Assembly (NCBI GenBank): GCA_017998755.1
Contig: JAGOCL010000084.1
Coordinates: 1 to 8,923 of the forward strand
Reading direction: 5' to 3'
Origin: Spirochaetota bacterium
Lineage (GTDB): Bacteria > Spirochaetota > GWE2-31-10 > MWDO01
DNA: 8,923 nucleotides
Part shown: one piece after another, positions 6,545 to 8,923 of the stretch
How positions within the stretch are numbered: the stretch's first letter is position 1
Layout: the number at the start of each line of letters is the position of its first letter
Made by a program: the position numbers and the translations under genes
The notes under the pieces: model-generated
Told to the model about the DNA's origin: nothing
Databases searched by the model: none
The model's input: only the letters and a program-made list of their open reading frames with translations

Positions 6545-6560
6545 ACGCTATATATAGCGT
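6545..6560. promoter_or_regulatory. NrdR box, promoter-distal copy
   Basis: ACGCTATATATAGCGT is a perfect 16-bp palindrome matching the known NrdR-box pattern (about aCaCwATATaTwGtgT). It lies about 12-27 bases downstream of the predicted nrdR transcript start, and its centre is 42 bp from the second box. Confidence 0.8.
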
Positions 6561-6578
6561 CTTAAATCTTATAATACA

Positions 6579-6607
6579 AATATACTACATTATATATGGT
6601 ATGTCAA
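6579..6607 (-). promoter_or_regulatory. Promoter of the nrdR-nrdD-nrdG operon
   Basis: On the minus strand TTGACA (6607-6602) is a perfect -35, followed after 17 bp by TATATT (6584-6579), a good -10. The predicted start is near 6572, about 42 bases before the nrdR ATG. The spacer is occupied by one NrdR box and the early transcribed region by the other, as expected of a repressed promoter. Confidence 0.75.
6587..6602. promoter_or_regulatory. NrdR box, promoter-overlapping copy
   Basis: ACATTATATATGGTAT matches the NrdR-box consensus at 13 of 16 positions by eye. It fills most of the -35/-10 spacer of the nrd promoter and touches the -35 hexamer. The centre-to-centre distance to the other box is 42 bp, close to four helical turns, so a repressor assembly could contact both from the same face. 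Confidence 0.65.
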
Positions 6608-6639
6608 CATAAATATTGTAAATTATTTCAAAATATATA

Positions 6640-6668
6640 TTGACAAAGATTTTAAATTGATGTAGAAA
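6640..6668 (+). promoter_or_regulatory. Promoter of the sahR-ahcY operon
   Basis: TTGACA at 6640-6645 is a perfect -35. With 17 bp spacing the -10 would be TAGAAA at 6663-6668, giving a transcript start around 6675, only a few bases before the ATG at 6678. The message would then be leaderless or nearly so, which agrees with the absence of any ribosome site there. The -35 is clear; the -10 is approximate because the region is almost all A and T. Confidence 0.5.
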
Positions 6669-6690
6669 TATATAAATATGTATTTATATA
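6669..6690. promoter_or_regulatory. Perfect palindrome over the sahR start codon, candidate SahR operator
   Basis: The arm TATATAAATA (6669-6678) is followed by TG and then by its exact reverse complement (6681-6690), giving 10-base arms around a 2-base centre. ArsR-family dimers bind inverted repeats of about this size near their own promoters. The position, from the -10 edge to codon 5, suits autorepression. The all-AT arms weaken the statistical case. Confidence 0.45.
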
Positions 6691-7628
6691 GTAGGTCATT
6701 TGATTTTGTAGAATTATTCAAATCTCTTTCCGATGAGAACAGATTAAGGATTATTAGGCTGTTATTAGACGGAATATTTAACGTTGCCGAAATTCATTTT
6801 ATTATTGGCGGAAAACAGTCGAATGTATCGCATCATCTGAAAATCTTACAAAAGAATTCTCTCATCAGTTGCAAAAAAGAAGGACTTCAAAACTATTATA
6901 GACTATCTGATTTTAAAGACAACAGATTATTGAAAAGCGTAGTTCAATCGATAAAAGAAAATCAGCAAACGATAAATTTTTTTAACGAAGATATGAAGAG
7001 GAAAGAGCTGATTATAATGGAAAGACGGAATTTTGCCGAGAAATATTTTAACGACATCGGGGGAGATATCGACGCGCTTCAAGAAGAGGCGTTTAAAAAT
7101 TTATATACTGTGGAAGACACTTTGCCGCTTCTTAACGGTAAATACAAAACTATAGTCGATATCGGTTGCGGTTCGGGGAAAAATCTTACGTTACTCAGCG
7201 CTTACGCCGAGAAAATTATCGGGGTAGATATTTCTCAAAAAATGTTGCAACTTTCGGATCATATCTGTAAAAAGAGGGGATTTAACTACGAACTTATAAA
7301 CGGCGATTTCCTAAACCTTCCGATTGAAGACAACAGCGCCGACGTAGCGTTTGTAAATATGACTCTGCATCATATTTCGACGCCCGAACTGGCCTTGAAA
7401 GAGATAAACAGGATTTTAACGAAGAAAGGTAAGATGCTCTTAATAGACCTGCTTGCTCACAGCGATTATAAGATGAGGGATAAACAGGCCGACTTGTGGC
7501 TGGGATTTAACGAAGATTATATCGTAGATTTGTGCGCATTACACAATTTTAAGATCTTAAAGAAGATAATAAAGAAAAATAATATTTCCGACAAAAAAGT
7601 TATTATAGTTTACGCTGAAAAAAAATAA
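6678..7628 (+). CDS. sahR: ArsR-family repressor with C-terminal SAM-methyltransferase-like domain (SahR type)
   Basis: This 316-residue regulator joins two domains. Residues about 8-95 are an ArsR winged helix-turn-helix: FKSLSDENRLRIIRLL, then recognition helix KQSNVSHHLKIL at 46-57, then wing KKEGLQNYYRLSD. The usual ArsR metal-binding cysteine motif is absent, so it is not a metal sensor. Residues about 115-316 are a class I methyltransferase fold with motif I DIGCGSG (161-167), an acidic strand end GVDIS (182-186), NGDFLNLP, and MTLHHIS (228-234). This matches SahR, known in Proteobacteria as a repressor of SAM-cycle genes whose methylase-like domain binds S-adenosylhomocysteine and then releases DNA. 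The next gene is ahcY, the enzyme consuming that effector, which strongly supports the call. No ribosome site precedes ATG 6678 and no other in-frame start exists, so translation may be leaderless. A catalytic methyltransferase activity remains possible, since motif I is intact. Confidence 0.85.
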   Translation: MYLYSRSFDFVELFKSLSDENRLRIIRLLLDGIFNVAEIHFIIGGKQSNVSHHLKILQKNSLISCKKEGLQNYYRLSDFKDNRLLKSVVQSIKENQQTINFFNEDMKRKELIIMERRNFAEKYFNDIGGDIDALQEEAFKNLYTVEDTLPLLNGKYKTIVDIGCGSGKNLTLLSAYAEKIIGVDISQKMLQLSDHICKKRGFNYELINGDFLNLPIEDNSADVAFVNMTLHHISTPELALKEINRILTKKGKMLLIDLLAHSDYKMRDKQADLWLGFNEDYIVDLCALHNFKILKKIIKKNNISDKKVIIVYAEKK

Positions 7629-7644
7629 ACCGATGTTATCGGTT
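7628..7644. repeat. Short inverted repeat between sahR and ahcY
   Basis: AACCGAT (7628-7634) and ATCGGTT (7638-7644) are perfect complements around a 3-base centre, starting at the last base of the sahR stop codon. It could be a weak RNA hairpin attenuating or stabilising the message, or a second operator. No T-run follows directly. The 49-base gap is otherwise AT-rich leader. Confidence 0.4.
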
Positions 7645-7677
7645 GATTATATAAAAAATTAATTTTAAGGATTTAAT

Positions 7678-8923
7678 ATGACGGATTATAAAGTAGCCGA
7701 TATCAATTTGGCTGAATGGGGAAGAAAAGAGATCGAGGTTGCCGAAAAAGAGATGCCTGGGCTCATGGCGATCAGAGAGAAATACTCTAAAGAAAAGCCG
7801 TTAAACGGCGTAAGAATTACCGGATCGTTGCATATGACGATTCAGACGGCGGTTCTTATCGAAACCCTGAAAGCTCTTGGAGCTAACGTTAGATGGGCAA
7901 GCTGCAATATTTTTTCAACGCAAGATCACGCGGCGGCGGCTATAGCTAAAGCGGGAATTCCCGTTTTTGCATGGAAAGGGGAGACTCTTGAAGAATATTG
8001 GGAATGTACTGATAAAGCGTTGTCTTTTCCCGACGGTCTTGGGCCTCAATTGATAGTCGACGACGGCGGAGACGCCACGCTGTTACTCCATTTGGGATAC
8101 AAAGCCGAAAACGACTCTTCTATATTGGACAAGAAAGCGGAGAGCAAAGAAGAACAAATAATCTTAAATTTACTAAAAAATGAATTGAAGAAAAATAATA
8201 AAAGATGGCATAACGTCGTAGCGGAATGTAAGGGCGTTAGCGAAGAGACGACTACGGGGGTTCATAGACTTTACAAGATGATGGAGAAAAACGAGCTTCT
8301 GTTTCCGGCAATTAACGTTAACGACTCGGTAACAAAATCGAAATTTGACAATCTTTACGGTTGTAGAGAATCGCTTGTCGACGGTATTAAAAGAGCTACC
8401 GACGTTATGATAGCGGGAAAAGTAGCGGTCGTTTGCGGTTACGGAGACGTAGGTAAAGGAAGCGCTCAATCGTTGAGAGGGTTGGGATGCCGCGTAATGA
8501 TAACGGAAATCGATCCGATTTGCGCTTTACAAGCCGCTATGGAAGGGTATGAAGTCAAAACTGTTGAAGACACGCTTGGAATCGGAGATATTTACGTAAC
8601 GACGACTGGAAATAGAGATATTATCAGAATAGATCACATGAATAAGATGAAAGATCAGGCGATCGTATGCAACATCGGGCACTTTGATAATGAAATTCAG
8701 ATAGATAAACTAAATAATTATCCGGGTATCAAGAAAATAACAATAAAACCGCAAGTTGATAAATATACTTTCCCCGACGGACGGGAGATATTTATGCTCG
8801 CCGAAGGAAGATTAGTCAATTTGGGTTGCGCGACCGGCCATCCGTCGTTTGTTATGTCTAACAGTTTTTCAAACCAGACTTTAGCTCAAATAGATCTGTG
8901 GAAAAACAAAGACGTTTATGAGA
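7678..8923 (+). CDS. ahcY: S-adenosylhomocysteine hydrolase (C-terminus lies outside the window)
   Basis: AhcY is an NAD-dependent cytoplasmic enzyme that splits S-adenosylhomocysteine into adenosine and homocysteine, relieving product inhibition of methyltransferases and feeding the methionine cycle. The 415 residues present show GSLHMTIQTAVLIETL (49-64), CNIFSTQDHAAAA (76-88), VDDGGD (127-132, substrate aspartate), EETTTG (189-194), VTKSKFDNLYGCRESL (218-233, including the conserved Lys220 and Asp224), the NAD-binding GYGDVGKG (254-261), NIGHFDNEI (332-340), and CATGHPSFVMSNSF (384-397). An extra charged stretch of about 40 residues (141-180) marks the longer bacterial/plant form, so full length should be near 470 and about 55 C-terminal residues, with the final NAD-contacting Lys/Tyr, are missing. 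AAGGA at 7667-7671 sits 6 bases before the ATG. It follows sahR by 49 bases on the same strand and probably shares its promoter. Confidence 0.97.
   Translation, partial: MTDYKVADINLAEWGRKEIEVAEKEMPGLMAIREKYSKEKPLNGVRITGSLHMTIQTAVLIETLKALGANVRWASCNIFSTQDHAAAAIAKAGIPVFAWKGETLEEYWECTDKALSFPDGLGPQLIVDDGGDATLLLHLGYKAENDSSILDKKAESKEEQIILNLLKNELKKNNKRWHNVVAECKGVSEETTTGVHRLYKMMEKNELLFPAINVNDSVTKSKFDNLYGCRESLVDGIKRATDVMIAGKVAVVCGYGDVGKGSAQSLRGLGCRVMITEIDPICALQAAMEGYEVKTVEDTLGIGDIYVTTTGNRDIIRIDHMNKMKDQAIVCNIGHFDNEIQIDKLNNYPGIKKITIKPQVDKYTFPDGREIFMLAEGRLVNLGCATGHPSFVMSNSFSNQTLAQIDLWKNKDVYE

Noticed and set aside
6611..6636. An inverted repeat between the divergent -35 elements (ATATTGTAAAT / ATTTCAAAATAT)
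   Set aside because: The arms match only with an inserted base and mismatches, in almost pure A/T sequence, so it is not distinguishable from chance.
6678..6960. An arsenic or metal-responsive ArsR regulator
   Set aside because: No cysteine-pair metal motif is present in the winged helix, the C-terminal methylase fold is present, and the neighbour is ahcY rather than resistance genes.
7629..7677. An S-adenosylhomocysteine or SAM riboswitch ahead of ahcY
   Set aside because: The 49-base gap is too short and has no conserved riboswitch core, only one short inverted repeat. Control by the adjacent SahR-type protein is the simpler reading.
8173..8469. Open frame on the minus strand inside ahcY, and similar antisense frames inside nrdD and nrdR
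   Set aside because: They lie wholly within strongly conserved genes, have no ribosome sites or recognisable domains, and are explained by codon composition.

Overview
The window looks like chromosome of an AT-rich, Gram-negative (diderm) anaerobe. It carries a class III (oxygen-sensitive, glycyl-radical) ribonucleotide reductase operon, a monofunctional peptidoglycan transglycosylase and a lipoprotein with a clear lipobox. There are no tRNA or rRNA genes, insertion sequences or CRISPR arrays. Coding is dense, with short gaps and convincing Shine-Dalgarno sites. I cannot name the genus. A spirochaete, elusimicrobial, deferribacteral or deltaproteobacterial type would all fit, and the evidence does not choose between them.

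Layout: (1) 1-417, minus: N-terminal 139 residues of an unrecognised lipoprotein, divergent from (2) 546-1760, plus: a fold-type I PLP aminotransferase. (3) 1763-2515, minus: MtgA-like transglycosylase, convergent with the aminotransferase across only two bases. (4) 2657-6530, minus: the nrd operon, in transcription order nrdR, nrdD large part, a small glycyl-radical/thioredoxin protein, and nrdG. (5) 6678 to the window end, plus: an ArsR-type repressor with a C-terminal methyltransferase domain (SahR type) followed by S-adenosylhomocysteine hydrolase, cut by the window edge.

The most unusual feature is the ribonucleotide reductase. The large NrdD chain has the ATP cone, the catalytic barrel cysteines and the C-terminal zinc site, but it stops just where the glycyl radical segment should follow. 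That segment (motif RIVGYHR, then NWNKGKREEY) is encoded by the next gene, which has its own strong ribosome binding site and is fused to a thioredoxin-fold domain with an FCINC active site. The reductase therefore appears to be a two-chain enzyme whose radical-bearing subunit also carries a dithiol reductant domain. nrdG, encoding the radical-SAM activase, follows with no spacer in the same reading frame after a single TGA.

Regulation can be read in the divergent 6531-6677 region. A near-consensus promoter for the nrd operon is covered by two NrdR-box-like palindromes 42 bp apart, consistent with NrdR autoregulation. On the other strand a TTGACA element drives sahR-ahcY, and a perfect 10-bp-arm palindrome spans the sahR start codon, a candidate operator. 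SahR is known in Proteobacteria to derepress SAM-cycle genes when S-adenosylhomocysteine accumulates, and AhcY is the enzyme that removes this compound.
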